This document shows positions 15,424 through 24,218 of a stretch of DNA of 64,000 nt, in pieces (positions within the stretch are counted from its first letter, which is position 1; the number at the start of each line of letters is the position of its first letter). Location of the stretch: assembly GCF_015182285.1 (NCBI RefSeq), contig NZ_PRDM01000001.1:682001-746000 (forward strand), in the 5' to 3' direction. Below the pieces are notes generated by a model that saw only the letters and a list, made by a program, of their open reading frames with translations, had not been told where the DNA came from and did no database searches. This DNA comes from Flavobacterium hungaricum (GTDB lineage Bacteria > Bacteroidota > Bacteroidia > Flavobacteriales > Flavobacteriaceae). The position numbers were made by a program, and so were the translations under genes.

Positions 15424-17070
15424 ATGAGCAGAATTAGAATTGTAGGCGGTAGCATTACAAAAACTACCAAAGGTGATCATAATATTTATTCTGATGGTAA
15501 TATTGTTTATAATTCTGGAAAAACTATTACTGAAACAAGTGATGAAGGAATTATTTATGGAGAACCAAAAAGTTCTCCGCCTGTTTCAAAATTACACTTT
15601 GTTGACGGATGGTGGGCTTTAGATAGACAGGGAGAAAAAAAAATAAAAAGGGCAATACCCGGCATGACTGTTTTTTTTCACTTAAAAACTAAAGAAATTC
15701 CTAATGGAAATGCTGTATTTCTATCTTTATTTGATGAAGATAATCATGAAAAAGAGGAACCTCAAAATAAAGATGGTAAAAAAGATAAAGATGATGCTGT
15801 TAAATTAGTTAATACAAAAACAAAAAAACAGGTTCTTGTTGCCAAAGTAACTGACAATAAAATTGTACAAGAAATTAATCTGGTAGGTTTAGGATCATTA
15901 ATAGCAGATGAACAAGATAAATGTCTGGAACTTTATTTTCGTTGCAGTTATAAGAGTGAAAATGTTCAGTATCCTGCAGATAGAAAAAATTATCTCGAAG
16001 TAGGCACCGTTGTTATTGACCGTTATAAAATGCCTGGTTTGAATAGTGATGGCTCAAATATTGCCGACGATATGACTTACGGAAAAGGAGTAAAACATAT
16101 TGGAGAAATATATTCAAATGATGTTCTTGAAAAATTTAAGAAAGAATATGAAAAAACAGGTTTTGATAATCAAAAACATGCACTTTTTTCACATGAACAG
16201 AGTACAGGCGAAAAAGCTAAATACAGTAAAGAAGAATGCTATAAAACAAGTTACAAAGTAAACATTCCAATAATAAAAAAATTAATACCTGAAATTTCAA
16301 CTGGTTTAGATGTACGATTATTTGATAAACTCTCTAATGAAAGTTTATTTTGGGATTTTGAGCAAACAGCAGCTTTATATTTTGCTTCAGGTGAACTGCA
16401 GGGAAATATAGAGCGGATGATTGCTAAATTCAAAAAAAATGAAGGTGGTGTCTATGAAGATAGAATATTAACTAAATATGTTAGTGATAATCCAAATACA
16501 AAAAAGTATTGTATGAATGTTGAGGATTTTATGGCAGAACAGTTAAAACAAAATGTCGCAGATTTGAAAAAAGCAGAAGATGCTAAGCCTTATTTTGGAA
16601 GTCCTGAAACCATTACAAGAAATCGAAAAATTAAGAACAAAGAGTATTTTACCAAACCAATGTATTCTTATGATAATTTAAGTAATGTAACTGGAGGATT
16701 AACTATTGCTTTAAATGATATCTGGGCTTCAGAAGTGCTTTTACAAGAGCTAAAATTTAATAATGATAGTTATACAGGAAAATATCAGGTAACGCTATGG
16801 GATCACTTTGGACTTGATTTACCAGATATGGAAAAAGTCTTTAATATTATTCCAAGTGTTGGAGAAACTTTTGTGACATGGTTTATTTTACAGCATTTAA
16901 GAGGATACAAACCTTTTATAACTAAAATGACTTTCGAAAGAACATTTTCAGGTAATATTAAAGAAGGTAGAAAAGAAAGGGTAGATAAAAGAAAAGCCGA
17001 AGAACAAGCAAAAGCACAAAAATGGGCAGAACAAGAAAGAGCAAAAATGATGAGAGGACCAAAATTTTAA
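15424..17070 (+). CDS. Putative T6SS effector: adaptor module plus DUF3289-like C-terminal domain
   Basis: The 548-residue product starts with the same module as the upstream effector; about 40 of the first 52 residues are identical (MSRIRIVGGSITKTTKGDHN and on to YGEPK). The rest is unrelated. The C-terminal region resembles the DUF3289 family: TGGLTIALNDIWASE near 423, WDHFGLDLPDM near 459 and WFILQHLRGYKPFITKMTF near 486. The last ~35 residues are a charged, Lys/Ala/Glu-rich tail. The family's activity is not something I can state; its recurrence as a C-terminal domain next to secretion modules suggests a toxin. A lipoprotein gene follows 6 nt downstream. No signal peptide. Confidence 0.7.
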   Translation: MSRIRIVGGSITKTTKGDHNIYSDGNIVYNSGKTITETSDEGIIYGEPKSSPPVSKLHFVDGWWALDRQGEKKIKRAIPGMTVFFHLKTKEIPNGNAVFLSLFDEDNHEKEEPQNKDGKKDKDDAVKLVNTKTKKQVLVAKVTDNKIVQEINLVGLGSLIADEQDKCLELYFRCSYKSENVQYPADRKNYLEVGTVVIDRYKMPGLNSDGSNIADDMTYGKGVKHIGEIYSNDVLEKFKKEYEKTGFDNQKHALFSHEQSTGEKAKYSKEECYKTSYKVNIPIIKKLIPEISTGLDVRLFDKLSNESLFWDFEQTAALYFASGELQGNIERMIAKFKKNEGGVYEDRILTKYVSDNPNTKKYCMNVEDFMAEQLKQNVADLKKAEDAKPYFGSPETITRNRKIKNKEYFTKPMYSYDNLSNVTGGLTIALNDIWASEVLLQELKFNNDSYTGKYQVTLWDHFGLDLPDMEKVFNIIPSVGETFVTWFILQHLRGYKPFITKMTFERTFSGNIKEGRKERVDKRKAEEQAKAQKWAEQERAKMMRGPKF

Positions 17071-17076
17071 AAAAGA

Positions 17077-17577
17077 ATGAAAAAAATATTTTTTTTAATA
17101 ATACTAATAGCAGTTTTGTCTTCCTGCCAAGATAAGAAAATAACGTTTGTTAATTTAGAAAAACACAGTGGAGAAGGCTTTTTTGACAGAGGAGATTACG
17201 AAGGAGAAAAATTTATTTATAAAAGCATTTTGGTTGAAAACCCTCCTACTGGAGATAAAGAAATACTAAACATGCTTATTAAATACAAAAATCAAAATTT
17301 GAAAGAGGCAGATATAAATAAAGATGCTTATTCATTTACAGTTTTCCTTTATGAAAAGAATAATTCTACATCTTATTTTATTGAAAATGCTGATGATCCA
17401 GGTGGACTAACAAGTCAAATTTTACAAGACTATTATCAAAAAAATGGTATTGGAGAAATTACTTTTGATAAATGTAAAAGTGATAAAGGAAGCTGGTCAT
17501 CTAAGATTTCATACTTTGATAAACAGAGAAATTTAACAGATACCATTTTGTATAATTGTAAAATGGATAAAAAGTAA
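17077..17577 (+). CDS. Lipoprotein, candidate immunity protein for the DUF3289-like effector
   Basis: A 166-residue lipoprotein with signal peptide MKKIFFLIILIAVLSSC (Cys at 17). The mature protein is beta-strand and loop rich (KFIYKSILVENPPTGDKEI, AYSFTVFLYEKN) with a Cys pair (DKCKSDKG and YNCKMDKK) that may form a disulfide. It begins 6 nt after the effector stop and has the ribosome-binding region within the effector's 3' end. Immunity is inferred from this coupling and from the periplasmic location. It is not similar to the 14399 lipoprotein, as expected if each neutralises a different toxin. Confidence 0.65.
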   Translation: MKKIFFLIILIAVLSSCQDKKITFVNLEKHSGEGFFDRGDYEGEKFIYKSILVENPPTGDKEILNMLIKYKNQNLKEADINKDAYSFTVFLYEKNNSTSYFIENADDPGGLTSQILQDYYQKNGIGEITFDKCKSDKGSWSSKISYFDKQRNLTDTILYNCKMDKK

Positions 17578-17675
17578 AATTTTTAATTTTTTGAAGTTTT
17601 CTCATATTACAGTAAACACAGCGTTTTAGGTTTTATCAATAGTATATTTAATATTTCAGCCATTATATAAAAACA

Positions 17676-19514
17676 ATGAGACAAGATCGAATAAAAGACA
17701 GAGTGCTAAAAAGAGCGGCTAGGTCATGGGGCTTTTCAGATGTTGAAATGGAAACATCATTTGATCCTGTAGTATCAATGATGCTCAATGCATTGTCTTA
17801 CGAATTAGAAAAAGTAGCTCATGAGCTCGAGGACTCAAAAACACGTGTTGTGGAAAGGGTCTTAGAAATTATGTTTCCAGAAGTTACGGCAGGAGTGAAG
17901 CCGGCAAGAGCAATTTTACATGCATTACCATTAGAAAATAATATGAAAGTTTCCTTGCAGAATCAAATGTCTGCAAATCGAAGAATTCATAATATCTATA
18001 ATCCATTAGCACCAATAAATAAAGAAATTGCCCTTTCACCAACATTAGAAGTAAAGCTGTCTTCTGCGGAGATCAAATATGTCGCTTATGAGCGAAATTT
18101 ATTCGAAATTTCGAATCTTTTTTATAAAGACGCTGTTCGCGATTATAAAAATTCCCTGCCTTCGGGTGTAGTCTTTATGGGGATTGAATTAAAGAACCCA
18201 AAGATATTAGAGCTTGAGGACCTTATGCTTTATATTGATATTAAAAATACGCATCAGAAAGAAATGTTTCATTACTATTTAAAGCAAATGAAATGTTTTC
18301 AGGATGATGTACAAATTACTGTTGAAGAGGGTTACAATGTTCCTGTTAATAATATTGACGTAGAGAATATTATCAATCGTAATTATACACATTTGAGTGA
18401 GATAATGCAGGAGGTAAATGAATTTTATTTTGATAATTTTTATACTCTAAAAGGATCATTAAAGCACAAACCCATTACTCAATACAGTGGAGAATATAAA
18501 TGTTTTGAAGCTATAACAGATCGGAATGATAATCCTATTATTTGGGTGAAAATGGTTTTTCCGGAATCGCTAATTCCTCAAATATTAGACAATGTTTCTT
18601 TTACGGCAAATTGTTTTCCGGTAATCAATAAAAAGAAACATATTATAAATAAAACGCTGGGTAATTTTTTGTCTTATATCGCATTAGAAACAGATAATAA
18701 TATCTACCTGGATGTTGATACGGTCATTGATGGATTTAATAATCATTATGAAATAAAAGAATTTAAAGATGGTGTTATTGAAGAAGGAAATGCAGTATTG
18801 CGAACGGGAGGGGTTTCCAGATTTGATTCCAGAAGTGCATCTGAATTACTTCAAAACGTATTAGATTTGTTAAAAGACGAAAGCTCCTCGTTTGCAGGTT
18901 TAGGTAAGGACTTTATGAACAGTTCGTTGGTAGAAATTAATCAGCTGTTAGCTTCTGTAGAACAACAAGCAAGGGAAAGTAGTTTTTCTAAAAATAATGA
19001 TCCCTATTTAATGATTAAACCAAAGATTGACGAAGCTATTGGAAAATCTTTTGCCATACATTATTGGTCGACCTGTGCTGAAGAAGGGAATGATATTAAA
19101 GCAGGGACTGTTTTAGAAACTAAAGATGATATGCTGTTCGTTAGTAAAGAGGCGGTTCTGATTACCAATACTGTTGGCGGAATGAACAAACAGAACAACA
19201 AAGACAGAATTCTAGCCTATCGTAATGCTTTGCTGACTCGAGGCAGAATTGTAACTTTTGCAGATATAAAAGCATTTGGTTTTAATCATTTCAAAAGCTG
19301 TGTAACAGATATTAGAATCGAAAAAGGCACACGAAAAGAAATTTCTGTAAAAGCAGGTTTCAGCAGAACAGTAGATATTTATTTAAAGGTAAACCTTGTT
19401 GAAAAAGATTATTTATCAGAAACAGAATGGGATTATCTATGTGACAGTTTTATGAAACAGCTTAAAAATAGATCTTCAAATGTTTTTCCGTATCGACTTT
19501 TTATTGAACATTAA
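17676..19514 (+). CDS. tssF: T6SS baseplate subunit TssF
   Basis: TssF forms the baseplate wedge with TssG, TssE and TssK. The 612-residue length fits the family. The N-terminus is characteristic: AARSWGFSDVEMETSFDP, then MMLNALSYELEKVAHELEDS and MFPEVTAGVKPARAILHA by residue 90. The middle is beta-rich and the C-terminus (RNALLTRGRIVTFADIKAFG near 510) resembles the gp6-like region. TssG usually accompanies TssF but is not visible here. The gene lies 98 nt after the second immunity gene and is closed by a terminator at 19521, which marks the end of the locus on this side. Confidence 0.88.
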   Translation: MRQDRIKDRVLKRAARSWGFSDVEMETSFDPVVSMMLNALSYELEKVAHELEDSKTRVVERVLEIMFPEVTAGVKPARAILHALPLENNMKVSLQNQMSANRRIHNIYNPLAPINKEIALSPTLEVKLSSAEIKYVAYERNLFEISNLFYKDAVRDYKNSLPSGVVFMGIELKNPKILELEDLMLYIDIKNTHQKEMFHYYLKQMKCFQDDVQITVEEGYNVPVNNIDVENIINRNYTHLSEIMQEVNEFYFDNFYTLKGSLKHKPITQYSGEYKCFEAITDRNDNPIIWVKMVFPESLIPQILDNVSFTANCFPVINKKKHIINKTLGNFLSYIALETDNNIYLDVDTVIDGFNNHYEIKEFKDGVIEEGNAVLRTGGVSRFDSRSASELLQNVLDLLKDESSSFAGLGKDFMNSSLVEINQLLASVEQQARESSFSKNNDPYLMIKPKIDEAIGKSFAIHYWSTCAEEGNDIKAGTVLETKDDMLFVSKEAVLITNTVGGMNKQNNKDRILAYRNALLTRGRIVTFADIKAFGFNHFKSCVTDIRIEKGTRKEISVKAGFSRTVDIYLKVNLVEKDYLSETEWDYLCDSFMKQLKNRSSNVFPYRLFIEH

Positions 19515-19520
19515 GATATA

Positions 19521-19553
19521 AACGCTAAGATTAATTTCTTAGCGTTTTTTTTT
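19521..19553 (+). terminator. Rho-independent terminator after tssF
   Basis: AACGCTAAGA (19521-19530) pairs perfectly with TCTTAGCGTT (19537-19546) and is followed by a T-run; it starts 7 nt after the tssF stop. Confidence 0.88.
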
Positions 19554-19687
19554 AATCATTCTATAAGTTAAAAACCGTATTGCAGCGGTTTTAAGACTTA
19601 TTCTAGACGTTTTACTAAATTCTCAAACTTATATTTGTTTCTAGTCTTATTACAATTGAGTGAAAATTAACAAATAGAAATTACGGA

Positions 19688-20023
19688 ATGAGAATTACAT
19701 ATGTTTTTGTATTATTGTTATTTTGCAGTTGTACCAATAACAAATTTTACAGCTATGTTTACGATTATGATACCGGTAAACCATTAAAAAATGTGCTGGT
19801 TACTGTAAATGGAGTTGTGACGGCAACAGATAGTACTGGTTTTTTTACTTCAAATATAAAATCAAATGCAGATTGTGTGATACTATTGCAGAAAGAGGAA
19901 TATGCTGTCAAAAAAATATATCGAAAACCAGATTCTTTAGGAATGTTTAGTAAAAGAAATTTAAATAAACATAAAATTTATTTGTTTAAAAAAGAAAGTG
20001 ATTTTTCAAATAAAAGACACTAA
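19688..20023 (+). CDS. Small lipoprotein with carboxypeptidase-regulatory-like fold
   Basis: A 111-residue lipoprotein: MRITYVFVLLLFCSC with lipobox Cys at 15. The mature part, YDYDTGKPLKNVLVTVNGVV then TDSTGFF, has the pattern of a carboxypeptidase D regulatory-like (transthyretin-fold) domain: a DxxTGxPLxxVxVxVxG strand followed by TDxxGxF. Such domains are common in Bacteroidetes surface proteins. It lies after the tssF terminator and before a convergent gene, so it is probably not part of the T6SS operon, although its lipoprotein nature would fit an envelope accessory. Confidence 0.65.
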   Translation: MRITYVFVLLLFCSCTNNKFYSYVYDYDTGKPLKNVLVTVNGVVTATDSTGFFTSNIKSNADCVILLQKEEYAVKKIYRKPDSLGMFSKRNLNKHKIYLFKKESDFSNKRH

Positions 20024-20032
20024 TTACAAAAG

Positions 20033-20065
20033 AAAATGCCAGAATGAGTTCTGGCATTTTTTATT
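20033..20065. terminator. Bidirectional terminator
   Basis: AAAATGCCAGAA (20033-20044) pairs perfectly with TTCTGGCATTTT (20049-20060) around TGAG, with A-run and T-run on opposite sides. It lies between the convergent genes ending at 20023 and 20086. Confidence 0.85.
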
Positions 20066-20085
20066 AATTTGCTATTTATTTGGTT

Positions 20086-21870
20086 CTATTGGTATTTCTT
20101 ATCCGTTAGTGTTTTCATAAAGGCAACCAGATCTTTTTCTTCGTTAGGAGTCAAATTTAAAGCATCAAAAGGTAAAGTCTGATTTTCTAAATCAAGTCCT
20201 AATCCTTTTCCGCCTCCTTTATTATAAAAAGAAACAACTTCTTCTAAAGTATTAAAAACACCGTTGTGCATATAAGGAGCCGTGACAGCTGCGTTTCTAA
20301 CAGTTGGAGTCTTAAAGGCACCTTTTAACTGCGGCATTTGATTGTATAAATAACGGCCTAAATCCGGACTCAGTTTTTTGCCTGCAGCATCTTGAGGAGT
20401 GCCAATTACTTCATGTTCAGTTTTAGAATAACTCGGAGGAACAGTTCCGTTAAATAAAGGCGTAAAATGACAGGTAGCGCATTTTGCTTTTCCCATAAAA
20501 AGATTCATTCCGTTTATTTCCTGTGCAGTCAAAACATTTTTATTTCCTCTCATATACAAATCAAATCGAGAATCAAAAGCATTTAATGATCGCACATAAC
20601 TAGCAATAGCGTTCTGGATCTGCCACGGTTCTGGTTTTGCAGTTTTCGGAAATGCTTTCTTGAAAAGCGCACCATATTCGTTGTTAAGTAAAATCTTAGC
20701 GTGAATAGCATCCATAGAGCCATGCATTTCGTCTTTATTCTGAATTACATCGACACTTTGTTTTTCTAGATCCAGCTGGCGCATATCCCAAAATTGCCCA
20801 TTTTGTAGAGAAGCATACGTTAGCGTAGGAGTGTTTCGTGCTAAATTTGATCCTGTTAAAGAAACATTCGTTTTTAGACCGTCAGTAAATGCTTTTTCCG
20901 GATTGTGGCATGTGGCACAGCTTCGGTTATTGTTTTTGGAAAGTGTTTTGTCATAAAATAATTTTTCGCCCAAAATTACTTTTTCCTTACTGAAATTATA
21001 TTCGCGAGAAAGTATAAAACCATTCACATCAAAGGCGTCTTGATCAAATAGTGTTGAAGCGGTTTGTTTTAAGGGACTAGTTTTTTTGATGTCTTTAATT
21101 TTTTCTTCTAATTGAAACTTTCTTACGTTTTTTGAAATCGGATTTAAAAATTCAGTAATAAAATAAGCTCGGTTAAAAGAATTAAAGTCGTTGTTTTCTT
21201 CACAATACTTTTTTGCCTTAGAAGCAAGGTCTTTGATAGAACCTAAAGTTTTACTTTTTGAATTAATTATTTCGAGAGAATTTGAAATAGAAACGACACT
21301 TTGACCGGCTTCTGAGATAGAAGACTGCAAAATCGGACTATCAAAACCTGTGATTCCTAAAGTGATAATTCTATATACATTTTGTTCTACAGCGTCTAAA
21401 ACATAGTCGTCGCTTAAAGTTATCGCTTCAAAATTGGTTTTAAGCTGTTTAATATTGGCTTTAAAAATCTTAATTTCTCGTATTAATTCTTCTTTGCTTT
21501 CGGTACTATATTCAGGAAAAATCAATTCTTCTATAACTTGAAACCCATGAGGCTCAAAAGAACGATTTTCTTCCAGTTCCATTTCATCCAAAGCCGGACC
21601 ATTCATAAATCGTGCTGTTTCTGGAATAAAATATTCAATGGCCCATTCTGTTTTTTTATAGGCTAATCGTGATTTTTTAAATTGTTCCAGAATCTCTTTT
21701 TGCGAAGCATTATGGGTAACAAGGTTCTGAAAATTTTCAATTTCATTATTCAATTTATCAAGATCAATCAACAGATATTGTTGTATTGTTATTTGAGGCT
21801 CAGAATTTTCTTTACAAGAAATAAAAAAAGTAAAAAGCAGGAGCAGCGCAGTAAGTTGCTTAAATTTCAT
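20086..21870 (-). CDS. Di-heme cytochrome c peroxidase/MauG-family lipoprotein with imelysin-like N-terminus
   Basis: A 594-residue exported protein: MKFKQLTALLLLFTFFISC is a lipoprotein signal (Cys 19). The N-terminal part (~30-250) is helical and resembles imelysin-type iron-uptake proteins, notably FEPHGFQVIEELIFPE near 105. The C-terminal part (~275-590) is a bacterial di-heme peroxidase: two heme-binding CxxCH sites (CATCHNPEKAF and CATCHFTPLFNG) and TPTVRNAAVTAPYMHNGVF near the end. It probably reduces peroxide or oxidises a substrate in the periplasm. It lies downstream of the PhoX-like gene (69-nt gap, same strand), which suggests shared expression. Confidence 0.85.
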   Translation of the reverse strand: MKFKQLTALLLLFTFFISCKENSEPQITIQQYLLIDLDKLNNEIENFQNLVTHNASQKEILEQFKKSRLAYKKTEWAIEYFIPETARFMNGPALDEMELEENRSFEPHGFQVIEELIFPEYSTESKEELIREIKIFKANIKQLKTNFEAITLSDDYVLDAVEQNVYRIITLGITGFDSPILQSSISEAGQSVVSISNSLEIINSKSKTLGSIKDLASKAKKYCEENNDFNSFNRAYFITEFLNPISKNVRKFQLEEKIKDIKKTSPLKQTASTLFDQDAFDVNGFILSREYNFSKEKVILGEKLFYDKTLSKNNNRSCATCHNPEKAFTDGLKTNVSLTGSNLARNTPTLTYASLQNGQFWDMRQLDLEKQSVDVIQNKDEMHGSMDAIHAKILLNNEYGALFKKAFPKTAKPEPWQIQNAIASYVRSLNAFDSRFDLYMRGNKNVLTAQEINGMNLFMGKAKCATCHFTPLFNGTVPPSYSKTEHEVIGTPQDAAGKKLSPDLGRYLYNQMPQLKGAFKTPTVRNAAVTAPYMHNGVFNTLEEVVSFYNKGGGKGLGLDLENQTLPFDALNLTPNEEKDLVAFMKTLTDKKYQ

Positions 21871-21888
21871 AATATAGCTTTAATAGAA

Positions 21889-21916
21889 ACAACCCTTATT
21901 AGGAAATAAGGGTTGT
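21889..21916 (-). terminator. Hairpin between the PhoX-like and peroxidase genes
   Basis: ACAACCCTTATT (21889-21900) pairs with AATAAGGGTTGT (21905-21916). On the minus strand the T-run after it is weak, so it may be a partial terminator or attenuator inside an operon. Confidence 0.5.
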
Positions 21917-21939
21917 GTTATTATATTTAACCGAAGTGA

Positions 21940-23418
21940 TTAACGCTGTACGTTTCTAATGATTACAGTTTGTCCGCCTTCTTTATTTGTACTTGTTCCA
22001 GAACCGTCCGCATTTTTAAATGAATCTAGCTGCCAAGTATGAGGGTGAATGTTTACTGTAAAAGTATTTGGAACACCAATCAAATCAGAAATGTCTTCCA
22101 TTGCACCAAATTCCCAGCTTCCTAATCTCATTTCACCGCTTTGGTTGTATAAAGTATTCCAAGCAGCGTCAGTTCTTTTGTGGTTCATATTCAGCCAAGC
22201 TTTATTTTGTTTAGTAGCAATATTGTACTGCCAGATATAAGAATCGTGTTTGGCATCGGCATAATAACTGTCTCCATCTTCCTGAATGTAAACGTAGTTT
22301 TCTGTAACACATAAGTTATCCGGATTGATAATTCCTGTTCCAGGAGTACTATCGCCTTCCACAGCCAATTCAAGAGTTCCTTTTAACGGATTTGCAGCAT
22401 CCATTTTTAATTTATAAACTCTTCCCCACATTGTATAACCTTCAACAGGCGCATTATTTGTAGCCTGACCTGTTGCAGTAAAATAAACTTCTCTATTGTT
22501 GCCTGCACTTCCTTTTCTATAATCTACATCTTCAACTCTCGAAAAACGAATGGCTTTTAAATCGTTTACAGTAGTGTTGATTACAGCACCAGTTAGGTTT
22601 TTAGCATTTGGAATTTCAACAAATTCAACAGGATAAGAGTTGTTTAACGTCATAGAAGTTTCAACCTGATTTCCGTCAGTTCTTTTTAAAGCATATAACT
22701 TTCCGTTAGATAAATCACCAACTGTACTCACGTACATGATTAATTGTCCGGCACTTACGTGAGAAGTTGCATAAGATTGATCTTCTCCAATCAGAATAAC
22801 CGTTTTTCCAGGATAAGCCTCTTTTGGCAGGGGTACTGCATTTTCCATACTTGCTTTTCCTAAAGCAGGTAAAACTCTGTCCGTTCTGCTTTTATCCGTA
22901 GATAATCCTAACGGGTTGATTCCGTGAACCATACTTTCTTGACCACTTTCTCCTGCAGTTAAGAAAATCGGACCAAATCCGTGAATTTCCGGCGTAGCCA
23001 ATGTTGCAGAGCACAAACGAGTTAAACCTCCAACAGCATCAACTAAATAATCACCTTTTACAGGTTTAAAAGTTTTATCTAAATATACTCGTGAAACCGA
23101 TTGTAAAATTTCGTGGTTGGTAATCAAGATGTAGCCATCGCTGTTCGGATCTTTCATTAATCCAGCACCGTCTGGCTGTGCACCGTAAACAAAAGATGGA
23201 GATTGCGGCAGTACATCGGCACTACTGATTAAAGTGCTGATTTTTAAATCTTCGAAACCGCTCATGGCATAAACAAAAGGAGGAATTTTTGATTGCGATG
23301 TAAAATCAATAGAAGTGTTGATTGTGTTCGGATTCTTGTTTTCGTCATCATTACAACTCATTACAAGAATACTTGTAACGCCTAATAATGCGATTGATTT
23401 TAGTAAGTTAAATTTCAT
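21940..23418 (-). CDS. PhoX-like (DUF839) lipoprotein
   Basis: A 492-residue lipoprotein (MKFNLLKSIALLGVTSILVM then SCNDDE; Cys 22). The mature part resembles the PhoX/DUF839 beta-propeller family of secreted phosphatase-like proteins: DGYILITNHE near residue 95, a glycine-rich VDAVGGLTRLCSATL, FSRVEDVDYRKGS near 290 and IINPDNLCVTENYVYIQEDG near 370. PhoX enzymes are calcium/iron phosphatases; whether this member keeps the metal ligands cannot be judged by eye. It precedes the imelysin/peroxidase gene on the same strand. A TAGCTTTG box lies 24 nt upstream. Confidence 0.7.
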   Translation of the reverse strand: MKFNLLKSIALLGVTSILVMSCNDDENKNPNTINTSIDFTSQSKIPPFVYAMSGFEDLKISTLISSADVLPQSPSFVYGAQPDGAGLMKDPNSDGYILITNHEILQSVSRVYLDKTFKPVKGDYLVDAVGGLTRLCSATLATPEIHGFGPIFLTAGESGQESMVHGINPLGLSTDKSRTDRVLPALGKASMENAVPLPKEAYPGKTVILIGEDQSYATSHVSAGQLIMYVSTVGDLSNGKLYALKRTDGNQVETSMTLNNSYPVEFVEIPNAKNLTGAVINTTVNDLKAIRFSRVEDVDYRKGSAGNNREVYFTATGQATNNAPVEGYTMWGRVYKLKMDAANPLKGTLELAVEGDSTPGTGIINPDNLCVTENYVYIQEDGDSYYADAKHDSYIWQYNIATKQNKAWLNMNHKRTDAAWNTLYNQSGEMRLGSWEFGAMEDISDLIGVPNTFTVNIHPHTWQLDSFKNADGSGTSTNKEGGQTVIIRNVQR

Positions 23419-23441
23419 AATAGCTTGTTTTTTTGTTAGAA

Positions 23442-23449
23442 CAAAGCTA
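23442..23449 (-). promoter_or_regulatory. Promoter -7 element for the PhoX-like gene
   Basis: On the minus strand this reads TAGCTTTG, an exact match to the Bacteroidetes TAnnTTTG box, 24 nt before the start codon. A -33 TTTG box is not obvious. Confidence 0.45.
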
Positions 23450-23589
23450 GAATGTTGTACGAAATTAAATGTTAAGCAACGATTTTATAAAAGCTGCTAA
23501 ATGCAAAGGGAAAGATTATTTTAAAGTTAATTTTGATAAATTTTTGTAAATTTTATTCTCGTTAAAATTTTCTTATGGTGTATTATGGG

Positions 23590-24216
23590 TTATTTAAAGA
23601 GATAATTTAGATTGACAGCTTTTTTTTCTTTTAACTTTTTAACTATTTTCAAGAATGCTATAGCAGTAATATAAGCATCGCCCAGGGCAGTATGTCGGTC
23701 TTTTTTAGAAATATCAAATTTATCGGCAAGATCATCCAGCGTATAGTGATCCTTTCTTTCAAACAAATGAGATTGAATCAACGTTTTTTTGTACAAATGC
23801 GCCGTATCAAGTCTTTTGTTTGTCAATTCCGGAAGTCCGTTACGTTCCAAAGCTTTGTTGATCATCGTAACATCAAAAATGGTATGATGTGCAATAATAA
23901 TAGAATCTCCAAGAAATTCTAAAAATTGCTGCAGCGCCTCTAATTCAGTCGGGCGCTGAATCACAAAAGCTTTCAAAATTCCGTGAATCTGAGCAGTCGC
24001 TTTATCGTAATGATCTTGTTCGATATAAACTTCAAAACTTTCCTGAACAGCAATCGTTCCGTTATGCAGAACCAAAGCGCCAATACACAGCATGCGGTCA
24101 TTTTCGTAGTCAAAACCAGTAGTTTCAGTATCTAGAACAACAAAACGTGTTTCTTCGATTGTGATACTTTCATCAAAAAGATTTTCTTCTTTCTTCCAAA
24201 AATCAAATAACCCCAT
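23590..24216 (-). CDS. DnaQ-family 3'-5' exonuclease
   Basis: A 208-residue exonuclease of the DnaQ/DEDDh group. The three motifs are in order: FVVLDTETTGFD (Asp and Glu of ExoI) near residue 26, IIAHHTIFDVTMI (ExoII) near 108 and HTALGDAYITAIAF (ExoIII H-x4-D) near 175. It is the size of stand-alone epsilon-like proteins. Its start is 2 nt after the stop of the DUF294/CBS gene, forming a tight pair; the same pairing of a DUF294 protein with an epsilon-like exonuclease is known in other bacteria. A role in nucleotide or nucleic-acid turnover is likely, but the exact substrate is unknown. Confidence 0.88.
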   Translation of the reverse strand: MGLFDFWKKEENLFDESITIEETRFVVLDTETTGFDYENDRMLCIGALVLHNGTIAVQESFEVYIEQDHYDKATAQIHGILKAFVIQRPTELEALQQFLEFLGDSIIIAHHTIFDVTMINKALERNGLPELTNKRLDTAHLYKKTLIQSHLFERKDHYTLDDLADKFDISKKDRHTALGDAYITAIAFLKIVKKLKEKKAVNLNYLFK

Positions 24217-24218
24217 AA

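Noticed and set aside
19688..20023. The CpD-like lipoprotein as TssQ
   Set aside because: It lies beyond a strong terminator after tssF and its fold pattern is that of a generic carboxypeptidase-regulatory-like domain; nothing specific to TssQ is seen.
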